The notes beneath the pieces were generated by a model. That model was not told where the DNA came from and did no database searches. It saw nothing but the letters and a program-made list of their open reading frames with translations. This document shows, piece after piece, positions 24,551 through 33,149 of a stretch of DNA of 64,000 bases; position 1 is the stretch's first letter, and each line of letters opens with the position of its first letter. The DNA is from a virus: positions 36,569-100,568 of IMG/VR virus record IMGVR_UViG_3300006853_000555. One strand, 5' to 3'. Position numbers and translations under genes: made by a program.

Positions 24551-25152
24551 TGAGCTGGCTCTACTCACCGCTTCTGATCGGTGGAGCCTTGCTCCAAGCG
24601 GAGGCGGCTGAAGATGAAAGTGACGCGGCCTCACCAATGATGGGACTCTATCAGATGATTATCTCGGTTTCGAATAGTTTTACACGTCCCGCGAACACAA
24701 CCGCCTACACGGCGGGCGACCTTATCGCCAATGACGTAGACGCGGCTGACGTTATCCCGCTCAAATTCACCACGTCCCGCCTAAGCTCTGGACGTGGTAT
24801 TATCCGCCGCGCTCGGCTGTTTAAAGACAGCGAAACGGTGACGGCAGCCAGCTTCAACCTACACCTTTTCAGCCAATCTCCCGTCGTAACGAACGGCGAT
24901 AACGGTGCCCTGGCAGTCGCTACCGCCCAACACTTCCTGGGCACAATCGCCCTAGACCTAAGCACGGGCGCGTTCGTGACTGCGACGGACGTTATTAAAG
25001 CCGCCGCGGCCAGCCCAGAAATCAACTTCGACCTGCAATCCGTCTCGGCCCGCGAACGACGCCTTTACGGCCTCCTAGAAGCCCTGGGCGCCTATGCCCC
25101 CGCTTCAGGTGAGACATTCGAAGTCACCCTAGAGATGGCGAGCGTCGAATAA
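24550..25152 (+). CDS. Structural protein (head/neck accessory)
   Basis: 200 residues, translationally coupled to the upstream gene by TAATG. After a short hydrophobic start (MSWLYSPLLIGGALLQAEAA, possibly just an arm) the sequence is beta-rich: ISVSNSFTRPANTTAYTAGD, RRARLFKDSETVTAASFNLH, TFEVTLEMASVE. This pattern is found in uncharacterised phage proteins next to portals. No catalytic motif. Confidence 0.55.
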   Translation: MSWLYSPLLIGGALLQAEAAEDESDAASPMMGLYQMIISVSNSFTRPANTTAYTAGDLIANDVDAADVIPLKFTTSRLSSGRGIIRRARLFKDSETVTAASFNLHLFSQSPVVTNGDNGALAVATAQHFLGTIALDLSTGAFVTATDVIKAAAASPEINFDLQSVSARERRLYGLLEALGAYAPASGETFEVTLEMASVE

Positions 25153-25182
25153 AGGCGGCCTGCGGGAGTAGGGCACTAAGCA

Positions 25183-27546
25183 ATGGTCGACTACACAGTA
25201 GAACACTACGATGCAGGCCATCCCAAATTAAGGAATGGCGGCGTGCCCGGCATGCCCCATAGTGGGGAGGCAAGCATTGAAGAACGGCCCTCGGCGCCTT
25301 CTCAGCTTACCGAAGAGATGCTCTATCGGACCCTTAAAACCTGGTTCGACCTCGACGCACAATTCTCCAACAAATGGCGCCGCGCCGCGCGCGATGAGTT
25401 TGATTTCGTGGCCTGCCGTCAATGGGACCCGCAAGACGAGCGTGCCCTAACCGATCAGGGCCGCGTCCCGATTACCTTCAACCGTACACTCGCCATCATT
25501 AAATCCGTTGCCGGCATTGAAATCAATGGCCGACATGAGATCGCCTTCCTGCCCCGCCAAGCCACCAATATGCAGCAAGCCGAGTTCAACGAGCTGCTGT
25601 CCGAGGGGTCGCGGTGGATGGGCGACGGGTGCGACGCCCAGGATGAGCAGTCCGACGCCTTCCAGGATACTTGCATCTGCGGTATGGGCTGGACGGAGAT
25701 GCGCCTGGACTTCGAGCTCGACGCCGAAGGCACCTACGTTGAAGAGCGCGTCGACCCGCTAGAGATGTTCTGGGACTACAACGCTCGCGCTAAGAACCTG
25801 ATGGATGCGCGCCGCGTGTGGCGCGTGCGTAAGATGGCGCTAAGCGACGCCCGCGAGCTCTTCCCCGGCGTGCCCGACGTTGAGCTCGACGCCTCCTGGG
25901 CACGCGCCGCGGGCATTAATACCGAGCCGGTAAAGCCCGTCGAAGACCGGCGCCTCCGCGAAGAAAACTTGAAATTCGACTTCGATCCCAAAACCGAAGT
26001 GCACATCGTGCAGTGCCAGTGGTGGGAGCGGGAGGTCTATTGGCGCGTCGTGGATCCGGCCACCGGCAGCGCTCCGCAAGAATATTCGCCGCAAGAATAT
26101 CAGCGCCTGGCTAAGCGCTACATGATGCTGGATCGGCCGCTCATCGCCTTGGAATGCCGCCGCCGCGTCTATAAGCAAGCCTTCCTGGGCGCCTCCATTC
26201 TGAACAAAGTGCGCCCGGCGCCGGTCGCTGACCGCTTCACCTTCCAGTGCATCACTGGCGAGCGCGACCGTAATGAGGGCACTTGGTTCGGCCTAACGCG
26301 GCTGATGAAAGATCCGCAGATGTGGGCCAATAAGTGGCTCAGCCAGTCGCTCCACATCTTGAACGCTACGGCGAAGGGCGGCATCCTAGCTGAAGAAGAC
26401 GCCTTCCCCGACCAGCGCGAAGCCGAAGAGACCTACGCCCAGCCCGACGCTATTACCTGGGTGCGCAAGGAAGCCATCCAGAAAGGCAAGATTATCCAGA
26501 AGCCGGGCGGCGGCATCGCCGCGCCCTATATGAATTTGCTGCAATTCGCCATTACCTCGATCCGCGACACAGTCGGCATCAACCTCGAGCTGCTGGGCAT
26601 GCGCGACGCCACCCAGCCGGGCATCCTCGAAGCGCAGCGTAAACAGGCGGCAATGACGATCCTCGCGACGTTGTTCGACTCGCTGAGGCGCTACCGCAAG
26701 GGCGTAGGCCGAGTGCGGCTCTACATGATGCAGAATTACCTCAGCGACGGCCGGTGGATCCGCGTTACTGGGCCGGACGGCTTTAAGTTCGTACAACTGC
26801 TCCGGGATAAGACCCAGGGCGATTACGACATTATCATCGACGACGCCCCGACTTCGCCCAACCAGAAAGAAAAGTCGTGGGGCGTGATCCAACTGATGCT
26901 GCCCGCCATTCGGGATATGTTGACGCCCGAGATTGTACTGTTGTTGCTGGAATACTCGCCGCTGCCCGCCAAGCTGGTCGAATCGCTCAAGACCATGCTG
27001 AAGGATCCCGACCCACAGAAGCAGATGCAGCAACAAATGGCTATGGCCGCCGCTAAGGCCGAGCTGGATAAGCTGATGGCCGTTGCGGAAAAAGACAAAG
27101 CCATCGCTCAGCGTGAGCAGTTCGGCTTAATCGTGGATAAAATGGGCCTTGGTAAAACCCAGGCCGATACTGAGGCAGTCCGCGCCAAGACGGTGCTGGA
27201 CCTAGCCTCAGCGGGCGCGGAAGCTTCCCAGGCGATGCTGGACAAAGCCAAGGCCCGTTATATCACGACGGAAGGCAACAAGAACGAAGACCCGCTCGGC
27301 GGCTACGGCCTGGACGACTTCGCCGGGCTCGGCCTGCTGGGCGACGAAACGCCGACGCCAATGATCGGCGCACCGTCTTCCCGCATGAGCCTCGACGGGC
27401 CGCCCCAGTTGGGCGCGCTCCCGACGGAAGGCGGCAAGTTCTTCGAAGGTTTGCCGATGGAATTGGGTCCCGACGGCGGCGCGGCGCCGATGGGCCTGCT
27501 GAATATCCCGCGTGAAATGCCCGGAACGGGCGCCCCAGCGTTCTAA
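25183..27546 (+). CDS. Portal protein (P22-like)
   Basis: 787 residues. The N-terminal part carries the P22-type portal signature: RRAARDEFDFVACRQWDPQD, ITFNRTLAIIKSVAGIEING, then DPLEMFWDYNARAKNLMDAR and RVWRVRKMALSDARELFPG. The centre includes RNEGTWFGLTRLMKDPQMWA and KWLSQSLHILNATAKGGILA. The C-terminus is a Gln/Ala-rich coiled coil and then a Gly/Pro-rich tail. Portals form the dodecameric DNA gate at the capsid vertex and dock the terminase. Slightly longer than P22 gp1 (725). It lies 15 nt before the scaffold-like gene. Confidence 0.88.
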   Translation: MVDYTVEHYDAGHPKLRNGGVPGMPHSGEASIEERPSAPSQLTEEMLYRTLKTWFDLDAQFSNKWRRAARDEFDFVACRQWDPQDERALTDQGRVPITFNRTLAIIKSVAGIEINGRHEIAFLPRQATNMQQAEFNELLSEGSRWMGDGCDAQDEQSDAFQDTCICGMGWTEMRLDFELDAEGTYVEERVDPLEMFWDYNARAKNLMDARRVWRVRKMALSDARELFPGVPDVELDASWARAAGINTEPVKPVEDRRLREENLKFDFDPKTEVHIVQCQWWEREVYWRVVDPATGSAPQEYSPQEYQRLAKRYMMLDRPLIALECRRRVYKQAFLGASILNKVRPAPVADRFTFQCITGERDRNEGTWFGLTRLMKDPQMWANKWLSQSLHILNATAKGGILAEEDAFPDQREAEETYAQPDAITWVRKEAIQKGKIIQKPGGGIAAPYMNLLQFAITSIRDTVGINLELLGMRDATQPGILEAQRKQAAMTILATLFDSLRRYRKGVGRVRLYMMQNYLSDGRWIRVTGPDGFKFVQLLRDKTQGDYDIIIDDAPTSPNQKEKSWGVIQLMLPAIRDMLTPEIVLLLLEYSPLPAKLVESLKTMLKDPDPQKQMQQQMAMAAAKAELDKLMAVAEKDKAIAQREQFGLIVDKMGLGKTQADTEAVRAKTVLDLASAGAEASQAMLDKAKARYITTEGNKNEDPLGGYGLDDFAGLGLLGDETPTPMIGAPSSRMSLDGPPQLGALPTEGGKFFEGLPMELGPDGGAAPMGLLNIPREMPGTGAPAF

Positions 27547-27561
27547 GCCCAGGAGGCCATA

Positions 27562-28923
27562 ATGACGACCGCTACTGATATCCCCGGCGCCGCGGCGCCG
27601 CAGCCCGCGCCGACCAACGCGGACGAATTCACCCGGACTGAACTCGGCGAGAAGAAATCGGGATGGGAAAGCGAAGAGCTTAGCCCGGAAGAGCTCGCCT
27701 ATTTCAACTCCCGCGGCAATGACACTGCGGGGCTGGGCGTCGCGCCCGAACCCGTCGCGCCGCGCGCTCCGGTTACGCCCGACGGCGGACCCCTGACACC
27801 TCAGCCCGCCTATACGCCTCCGCCCGCTCCGGCGCCGACGCCCGTCGCCGCGGAAGCGCCGCGCGCTCCGGTTACGCCCGACGGTGCGCCGCTTACCCCA
27901 CCGCAGCCCGCCGCTCCGGCGCCGAACTCGGAAGCCGTCGGTGAAGATGAGGAAGTAGACTTTGACACCCTCACGGTCGACGCCCAGGGCGTAATGCGCG
28001 ACCCGCGCGGCCGTTACGTGCCGCACTCCGCTCTGCATAAAGCCCGTGAGCGCTTTAAGTCGGAGCGCGCCCGCGCTGATACGGCTACCACGGAGCTGAC
28101 CCAGCTGCGCCAGAACCTGGCCACCATGGAAGGCCGCTTCGCTCAGCTCAACGACCTGTTGGCGCAGCGCGCGGCGCCCGCTCAGCCCGCCGCTCCGGCG
28201 CCCGCTCCCGAGCCGGTGGACGAAGCACCCGACCCGCAGACGGATATCTTCGGCTATGCTGCCTGGCAGGGCCGCCAGATCGCGAAGATGGATCAGCGCA
28301 TCACGGCCCTTCAGGAAACCGCCACCAAGAAGGTGGAGGAGGTCTCAGGGCAGCTTACCGAAGCCAATATGATGCAGAGCTATAAGGGTGACGCCCAGGC
28401 CTATGCCGCGGCGAAGCCGGAGTTCGCTCAAGCCTATCGGCACCTGATCGATTCGCGCAACGCTGAGCTGACGCTGATGGGCTATACAGACCCCAACCAG
28501 CGGATGCAGGTAATTCGGGAAGAAGAAGCCCAGCTGGTGCGCAAGGCATATGAGCAGCGCAAGCGGCCCGCCGAGTTTATCCACAACGTCGCCATTATGC
28601 GGGGCTTCCGTCACGCACCGCCCGCCGCACCCACCGCGGCACCAGCCCCCGCTCCGGCGCCCGCCGCCGCGGTGGTTCCGCCGCCCGCCGCTCCGGTGCC
28701 CGTGCCGAACTCGGCTACGCCCGCGGCGATTAACCATGCTCAAGCCCTGGCCAATCAGGCAGCGGCCCGCGCGGCCTCTGCGACGCTGAGCGGCGTCGGT
28801 GGAGCCGGTAGCGACGCCCTAACGGCCGACGCAATTGCCAATATGAGCGAAGCGGAATTCGAAGCGCTCTACCACAAAATGGGTGGTAAGCGCGGCGGTA
28901 TGCGCCAGTTCTTGGGGGCGTAG
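27562..28923 (+). CDS. Scaffold-like protein, Pro/Ala-rich with coiled coil
   Basis: 453 residues with AGGAGG 6 nt upstream. The N-terminal third is Pro/Ala-rich and contains two copies of RAPVTPDG(G/A)PLTP. A charged central helix (ALHKARERFKSERARADTAT, LRQNLATMEGRFAQLNDLLA) and a second helical domain (FAQAYRHLIDSRNAELTLMG) follow. FIHNVAIMRGF precedes another Pro/Ala tract, and the end is AIANMSEAEFEALYHKMGG. Such acidic, coiled-coil, low-complexity proteins directly behind a P22-like portal usually serve as capsid scaffolds. The coat gene expected next is not here, so the assignment rests on layout. Confidence 0.6.
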   Translation: MTTATDIPGAAAPQPAPTNADEFTRTELGEKKSGWESEELSPEELAYFNSRGNDTAGLGVAPEPVAPRAPVTPDGGPLTPQPAYTPPPAPAPTPVAAEAPRAPVTPDGAPLTPPQPAAPAPNSEAVGEDEEVDFDTLTVDAQGVMRDPRGRYVPHSALHKARERFKSERARADTATTELTQLRQNLATMEGRFAQLNDLLAQRAAPAQPAAPAPAPEPVDEAPDPQTDIFGYAAWQGRQIAKMDQRITALQETATKKVEEVSGQLTEANMMQSYKGDAQAYAAAKPEFAQAYRHLIDSRNAELTLMGYTDPNQRMQVIREEEAQLVRKAYEQRKRPAEFIHNVAIMRGFRHAPPAAPTAAPAPAPAPAAAVVPPPAAPVPVPNSATPAAINHAQALANQAAARAASATLSGVGGAGSDALTADAIANMSEAEFEALYHKMGGKRGGMRQFLGA

Positions 28924-28927
28924 ACTC

Positions 28928-29206
28928 ATGCGGGAAAAACTGCTGGCACGCCTAGAGCTACTGCGCAATACGCGCCTTCAGCTGACCGCGCAGGTTCATG
29001 CGGCCCAAGGGGCCGAGCAGGAAGTTACGAACCTGCTACAGCTGATGGACGAGGAAGAAGAGGCCGCCAAGAAGCTCGAATTGGCCAAAGCGATTACCGA
29101 GTCCGAGCTGGCCATGAACAAGGCCCCTGCGGTCGAGGAACTCGCGAAGCAAGAAGCCATCGGCGACGATGAGGTCGTGAGAAAAGTCCTCGAAGATGCG
29201 GCCTAG
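28928..29206 (+). CDS. Small coiled-coil protein
   Basis: 92 residues from the ATG at 28928, 5 nt after the scaffold-like gene stops. It is one continuous charged helix (MREKLLARLELLRNTRLQLT, MDEEEEAAKKLELAKAITES). The sequence is typical of short phage coiled-coil proteins with head- or tail-assembly or unknown roles. It overlaps the next gene by 11 nt. Confidence 0.6.
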   Translation: MREKLLARLELLRNTRLQLTAQVHAAQGAEQEVTNLLQLMDEEEEAAKKLELAKAITESELAMNKAPAVEELAKQEAIGDDEVVRKVLEDAA

Positions 29207-29579
29207 GCGCGATTATACGGTTATACTGAGGCGGTTAGAAGCTGCCTCAGGGCTCCCCATGGAAGATCGCCGCAAACCCGTTACCACTATCGAAGAGCTC
29301 GTTAGCCTAGACTCCTATGAGGTGATCGCCGGTTACGCCGACGGCCGCGCGAATGAGCCTTGCGGCGACAATCGGTCCCGCGATTATTGGCATGGCTGGC
29401 GCAATGGCCAGATCGACAAAGGCTTTATGGCACCAGACGCCGCTTCACGGGCGCTCGCCGCCGCCTATATCGGGCGCCGTAATCCGCCGTATAGCCGGGA
29501 CGAAGTAAAACCTTCATCGCGGTTAGCAGCTCTTGGCGCTCGCCCTCCAAGATCCCGATATAAGTTGCATGCGCCTTAA
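29196..29579 (+). CDS. Small phage protein with YWHGWRNG motif
   Basis: 127 residues. The conserved part is VIAGYADGRANEP then SRDYWHGWRNGQIDKGF, a motif known from short phage proteins of unknown function. The last 30 residues are Arg/Pro-rich and lie antisense to the minus-strand gene at 29425-29649. ATG at 29259 (MEDRRKPVTTIEELV) is an alternative start. Last gene of the plus-strand structural block. Confidence 0.6.
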   Translation: MRPRRDYTVILRRLEAASGLPMEDRRKPVTTIEELVSLDSYEVIAGYADGRANEPCGDNRSRDYWHGWRNGQIDKGFMAPDAASRALAAAYIGRRNPPYSRDEVKPSSRLAALGARPPRSRYKLHAP

Positions 29580-29649
29580 TCAGCGACTCGATCCGCTCTA
29601 GGCGTTCCTGGACCTGCTTGATCGGCGGCGTTATCCGGGCGCGAGCCAT
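29425..29649 (-). CDS. Small helical protein, convergent with the YWHGWRNG gene
   Basis: 74 residues from the ATG at 29649 (MARARITPPIKQVQERLERI, then IKAHATYIGILEGERQELLT), a charged coiled coil ending in a basic tail. The upstream gene's stop is two bases away (TGAGATG). Its 3' 155 nt run antisense to the end of the plus-strand gene. The likely conserved cores of the two proteins do not overlap. Confidence 0.55.
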   Translation of the reverse strand: MARARITPPIKQVQERLERIESLIKAHATYIGILEGERQELLTAMKVLLRPGYTADYGARYRRRRAPVKRRLVP

Positions 29650-29650
29650 C

Positions 29651-30307
29651 TCAGGCCCGCCGCTTCCGGCGCCAGTTCTTGACCCGCTCCTCGAAGCCTT
29701 CTGCCCAGGCGAACACCTTGGGCCATAGCACCGCGACGCGCTCCTTAAACTGCACGCGAGCCGGGTGTTTCTGGCCGAGCAGCTCATGCGCGAAAATCTG
29801 CTCGCCGAGCTTACGCAGATCAATCATCTCCATCAGGTAACGAATACCGTCACGCAGTTCGGCGTTTTCCGCTTGCAACATGTCGTTCGCGGCGAGCACG
29901 CGCTGCTGACCTTTATCGTCCCAGGCCTTCGGGACGCCGCGATGACCGCTAACGATGGCTAGCGTGCGCTGTAGGGACTGGGCAGCTTCGTCGCGGTTAG
30001 TGGCGCCGGTAAAGGCGAGCGGCGGCCGGAGGTGTAGGTCGTCGCCGACCCAATAGTGGGAGGCGTCGTCCAGCGGGTAGGCATAAGGGGCGCCCTCCGC
30101 GCTGTCCATAAGCAGCACGAAGTCATCCTGGTGACCGAAGGGCTGGGTTGCATCCAGGCCATTGGCTGCACGCTGGAACATGTTGGCCAGGCCGACGAAT
30201 AGCTCGTCATTCCGGCCGCCCGTCGGCACCCATCCGAATTCGCCCCGCTGGGCCAGGATCAGGAACTGCCGGGTGGGGCGGTGGTAGAGGAAGAGCCGGT
30301 TACTCAT
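29651..30307 (-). CDS. Unknown protein of the minus-strand accessory block
   Basis: 218 residues. The N-terminus looks like a compact domain (RLFLYHRPTRQFLILAQRGE, DDFVLLMDSAEGAPYAYPLD). A helical segment (LAANDMLQAENAELRDGIRY) and a basic C-terminus (FEERVKNWRRKRRA) follow. The ATG lies inside the stop of the 35-residue peptide gene (ATGA), so coupling replaces an SD. No family recognised. Confidence 0.6.
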   Translation of the reverse strand: MSNRLFLYHRPTRQFLILAQRGEFGWVPTGGRNDELFVGLANMFQRAANGLDATQPFGHQDDFVLLMDSAEGAPYAYPLDDASHYWVGDDLHLRPPLAFTGATNRDEAAQSLQRTLAIVSGHRGVPKAWDDKGQQRVLAANDMLQAENAELRDGIRYLMEMIDLRKLGEQIFAHELLGQKHPARVQFKERVAVLWPKVFAWAEGFEERVKNWRRKRRA

Positions 30308-30411
30308 TTCGCGCCCAAATAAGTGGCGAAATGGTGGAGAGAGATGTCAAAGACATAATCAGCCAGGCCGAGCGAAATGACGATGGCTGCGGCGAGCAAA
30401 TAGGGTTTCAT
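30304..30411 (-). CDS. 35-residue single-TM peptide
   Basis: MKPYLLAAAIVISLGLADYV begins a 35-residue peptide with one hydrophobic segment and a soluble end FDISLHHFATYLGAK. It fills the space between two coupled genes: 2 nt after the upstream stop, and its own stop overlaps the next ATG (ATGA). Such mini membrane proteins are common in phage moron blocks; role unknown. Confidence 0.5.
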   Translation of the reverse strand: MKPYLLAAAIVISLGLADYVFDISLHHFATYLGAK

Positions 30412-30413
30412 GT

Positions 30414-30890
30414 TCAATTGGCCCTAAACCGGGCGGCGCTTTGCGTCGCGATTTTTGGAGTTTCCTCGAGCTTTAGTGGCTGGGCAGAGCGGAAAAATAC
30501 CGAATGGCCGCCGAACTCCCGGTCAACTCCCTCACTGTTCGTATAGAACATACCGGCTTCCGTTTTGCGCACCTCTCCCTTTATGGCCTCGTAGATGACC
30601 AAAGCACCATTCGCCGAGAACACCATAATGAAGCCCAGCCGCGGCGGCGCTACGGGGAGCGGCTCAGAAGGCTTGAGCTCTACGGCGCGGATTTGTAAGG
30701 CGTCGCCCTTCATCGCTAGCTTTTCTGGAGCGTTCAGCACGATTTCTTTCGGTTTGCTGAAGAAGCCCAGGGCGACCACGACCACCGCGAGCATAAGGAA
30801 GATGATGAAGAGCAGCGCAACAAATTCTCCGAACTTCGTCTGAGCTGCCCGAGTAACTTGCGCCCACGCCCACTCAATCCATAGTCTCAT
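30414..30890 (-). CDS. Single-pass membrane protein
   Basis: 158 residues from the ATG at 30890 (MRLWIEWAWAQVTRAAQTKF), overlapping the recombinase stop (ATGA). A TM segment (FVALLFIIFLMLAVVVVALG, residues about 22-42) is followed by a soluble beta-rich domain (IRAVELKPSEPLPVAPP, LGFIMVFSANGALVIYEAIK). Topology N-in/C-out would expose the domain to the periplasm. Function unknown. Confidence 0.65.
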   Translation of the reverse strand: MRLWIEWAWAQVTRAAQTKFGEFVALLFIIFLMLAVVVVALGFFSKPKEIVLNAPEKLAMKGDALQIRAVELKPSEPLPVAPPRLGFIMVFSANGALVIYEAIKGEVRKTEAGMFYTNSEGVDREFGGHSVFFRSAQPLKLEETPKIATQSAARFRAN

Positions 30891-31522
30891 AGCACGTTCC
30901 TCTTCCAAGCTTCTTTCGCGTCTTCACGCTCTACGCCCAAATATTCTGCTGTCGCGCCGATCGACGTGTGGCCGAGTAGTAGGCGCGCCGCGGCCAGGTT
31001 GCGTTCCTGGGCATAAATCTGCTTGGGGAGCGTGCGCCGGGTGCTATGCCCGCTATAGAGCCGCGGGTCGTGCCCCGCATATCCGGCCAGCAGCTTAATG
31101 CGATTGCGGAACTGCCGATCGGAGATATTGAACACCCGGTCGTTGGGCGTGTAGGCGTCCCAAAACGCGGCGAGCCAGGCGCCCAGGGCAGTGCGAGTGC
31201 GCTCGCTGAGGTGGCACTGGACGGCCCGCGCGGTCTTCCGCTGGCTCCACCAGAACTCTTCCACGAGCGGCGCGTCCGCCCTGGGCTGAACGGTGCCCAC
31301 TGTTAGGGCTATGACGTCTGAGCCGCGGAGCATCGTGTCAATAGCCACGCGGAATAGCGCTAGGTCGCGGATATCTACGAGGCTGCCGTTTTCCTGTAGC
31401 CGTTGTTCAATGTTCGTGACATCCGCCGGGCTAAAGGCTTTCATCTGGCCGCGGACCTGCTTCGGCTTCCGTACGGGGGCCTCTACGGAAACCCGCGTAT
31501 GGTGGCGGCCTAGCTTTTTCAT
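30887..31522 (-). CDS. Minimal tyrosine recombinase
   Basis: 211 residues. Catalytic residues line up with the tyrosine recombinase set: Arg66 (MLRGSDV), Lys96 (QRKTAR), His159 and Arg162 (SGHSTRR), His185 (LLGHTS) and Tyr194 (ATAEYLG). The SAM-like core-binding domain of usual integrases (300-400 residues) is absent; only about 30 basic residues precede the catalytic domain. It sits inside an operon of small membrane proteins rather than next to an att/repressor module. Resolution of multimers, circularisation, or DNA inversion is as likely as lysogenic integration. I see no att site. Confidence 0.85.
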   Translation of the reverse strand: MKKLGRHHTRVSVEAPVRKPKQVRGQMKAFSPADVTNIEQRLQENGSLVDIRDLALFRVAIDTMLRGSDVIALTVGTVQPRADAPLVEEFWWSQRKTARAVQCHLSERTRTALGAWLAAFWDAYTPNDRVFNISDRQFRNRIKLLAGYAGHDPRLYSGHSTRRTLPKQIYAQERNLAAARLLLGHTSIGATAEYLGVEREDAKEAWKRNVL

Positions 31523-31590
31523 TGAACGCTCTTGTAATTATGGGAGATTTTTCGGAAGCTTCCGGAGTGTCAGGAAGCGGAAGTAGGGGC

Positions 31591-32139
31591 TTAATCCGGC
31601 TGCCAGCCCCGTTCATCGTGCGGAAGCTTGGGCGGCGCTTCCCGCGGCGCCATGGGCATCGGCAGCGGCGTCCAGTGGGTATGGTAGCCTGGCCACCCGC
31701 CCACCATAATCGAGCCCATCTCCGACTTGACCGTAACAGGCTTCGGTGCATTGGGAGATTGATCTAGGGGCGCCGCCGCCGTCGCTATGCCGGTAATCAC
31801 CACCTCGTAGCCCAGGTCCAACGGGGAGCCGCAATAAGGCGGCTCGTCGAGCGGGAACTTCCACCACAATACTGGACCGACGTCTTCGTGCCACTCGCTG
31901 AGCGGTCGGAGCTCGGTAAGGTCTAGGCTGCGGAGGATGCCCTTCCGCGCCTCCCGCAGCGCATTCCAGGCTTCCATATATTCGTGGAAGGAACACCCGG
32001 CCCGCGCCAGCCAAATCTGATCCACCTTGGGCATGTGTAGCGTCCAGGCGGCTTCCGGGCCGCCCGGCGGAGCGTCGTCCGTGTGCGCCCGTGTTAGGAG
32101 ATTAATCGCTCTTCGTAGGCTCATCGGGGCGTTTGGCAT
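31591..32139 (-). CDS. Conserved phage protein, unknown function
   Basis: 182 residues with GGGAGAG 4 nt before the ATG. The recognisable segment is VGPVLWWKFPLDEPPYCGSP (about 85-105), a Trp/Pro motif found in short phage proteins. The C-terminal part is Pro-rich (HTHWTPLPMPMAPREAPPKL). It overlaps the upstream gene by 38 nt. Function unknown. Confidence 0.65.
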   Translation of the reverse strand: MPNAPMSLRRAINLLTRAHTDDAPPGGPEAAWTLHMPKVDQIWLARAGCSFHEYMEAWNALREARKGILRSLDLTELRPLSEWHEDVGPVLWWKFPLDEPPYCGSPLDLGYEVVITGIATAAAPLDQSPNAPKPVTVKSEMGSIMVGGWPGYHTHWTPLPMPMAPREAPPKLPHDERGWQPD

Positions 32140-32482
32140 GTTCTCTCCCTAGGTGCACGTCTCTGCCCAATTTCGCATAGTCAGAATAATTCGTTCGCGT
32201 CGCGCGGAGTTTGATCCTACCTTGCTCAACCGCTACATCCAGCGCCCGCTGCTTAATTGCACGGAGGGCCATCATCTGGGTTAAGCGGTCCTCAACCTGC
32301 GGATAGCACCGCACCAATACTCCGCTCGGCATCGCCTCATACCAGGCCCCGGCCTCCCGAACGAAGTGCGCGACCCTAAGGGGCTTCCCCCAAAGTTGTA
32401 GAAACCAGTGCGGGTGAACCAGCACCTCCACCAGCTCGCGCTTGCCGCGCTCCTGGACTGAGGTCAGTTGCCATGTTGCCAT
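32102..32482 (-). CDS. Unknown protein
   Basis: 126 residues (MATWQLTSVQERGKRELVEV), immediately adjacent to the upstream stop, with GGAGAGAG just before the ATG. LVHPHWFLQLWGKPLRVAHF forms a compact N-terminal core, and the rest is helical and charged. Part of the minus-strand accessory operon; no family recognised. Confidence 0.6.
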   Translation of the reverse strand: MATWQLTSVQERGKRELVEVLVHPHWFLQLWGKPLRVAHFVREAGAWYEAMPSGVLVRCYPQVEDRLTQMMALRAIKQRALDVAVEQGRIKLRATRTNYSDYAKLGRDVHLGREHAKRPDEPTKSD

Positions 32483-32902
32483 TTACTCTCTCCAGCCGCG
32501 CCAGGAAGGTTTACGAAACCCGACAAAACGAAGCTGCTTGCGCGGGTCGACTTGCGTCGGCCACCCTTCACTAGAGCCATAAGCGCGTCGCTGATATTGG
32601 ACTGGCGCGCCTTTCCGCCACCAGCTGGCATAAACGGCATAACCGCCGATCACGAAGCCAACCTCGGCGTTGTCATGGTGAAAGCGCGTCATGGTCAAAT
32701 AGACCAGTGCGGCGCCGGGCACGCGCTCTACGTTATCCTCCAGGACCATAATGCCAGGGTGCATGGCCAAGCCGCAGACATTCCCGCCATAGCGCACGAT
32801 AATAATCGGCACCTCAAAGTGGATCATGCCCTTTGGCACCCGCTCCGCATAAACGCGGCGCTCCATAGTCTTCTCGAGGCTCGAGGGGAGAGTGGCTGCC
32901 AT
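32483..32902 (-). CDS. Unknown protein
   Basis: 139 residues. GGAG lies 9 nt before the ATG at 32902, which is inside the 3' end of the HTH gene (89-nt overlap in another frame). IHFEVPIIIVRYGGNVCGLA and AVYASWWRKGAPVQYQRRAY are the hydrophobic core strands. An alternative start at 32866 (MERRVYAERVPKG) would shorten the overlap. Function unknown. Confidence 0.6.
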   Translation of the reverse strand: MAATLPSSLEKTMERRVYAERVPKGMIHFEVPIIIVRYGGNVCGLAMHPGIMVLEDNVERVPGAALVYLTMTRFHHDNAEVGFVIGGYAVYASWWRKGAPVQYQRRAYGSSEGWPTQVDPRKQLRFVGFRKPSWRGWRE

Positions 32903-33149
32903 TCTGGGTGTTCTCCTGGACCTTTAAGACGCCGAGCTGAAATGCCCGCGTAACAAGGTGGGGGCCATTCCGCGCGCTATACTGGCCGCGTAACTGCCAA
33001 AGGTCGTTCTGCACTGTACCGATCGCGATGCTCAGCCGGTGGGCAATCTCCTTATACAGCAGCCCTTCCGCATAAAGGATCAATATTGCGTGCCGCCGAT
33101 CCCGGGCTGTCATGGTTTGCCGCTTCCGAATACCCTTGCTCTGGGTCAT
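32814..33149 (-). CDS. Small helix-turn-helix protein
   Basis: 111 residues. MTARDRRHAILILYAEGLLY followed by KEIAHRLSIAIGTVQNDLWQ reads as a LuxR/sigma-region-4-like HTH (recognition helix IAIGTVQNDL). The C-terminal 30 residues overlap the next gene and are low-complexity. The ATG overlaps the stop of the upstream gene (ATGA). Likely a DNA-binding regulator of the accessory block. Confidence 0.65.
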   Translation of the reverse strand: MTQSKGIRKRQTMTARDRRHAILILYAEGLLYKEIAHRLSIAIGTVQNDLWQLRGQYSARNGPHLVTRAFQLGVLKVQENTQNGSHSPLEPREDYGAPRLCGAGAKGHDPL

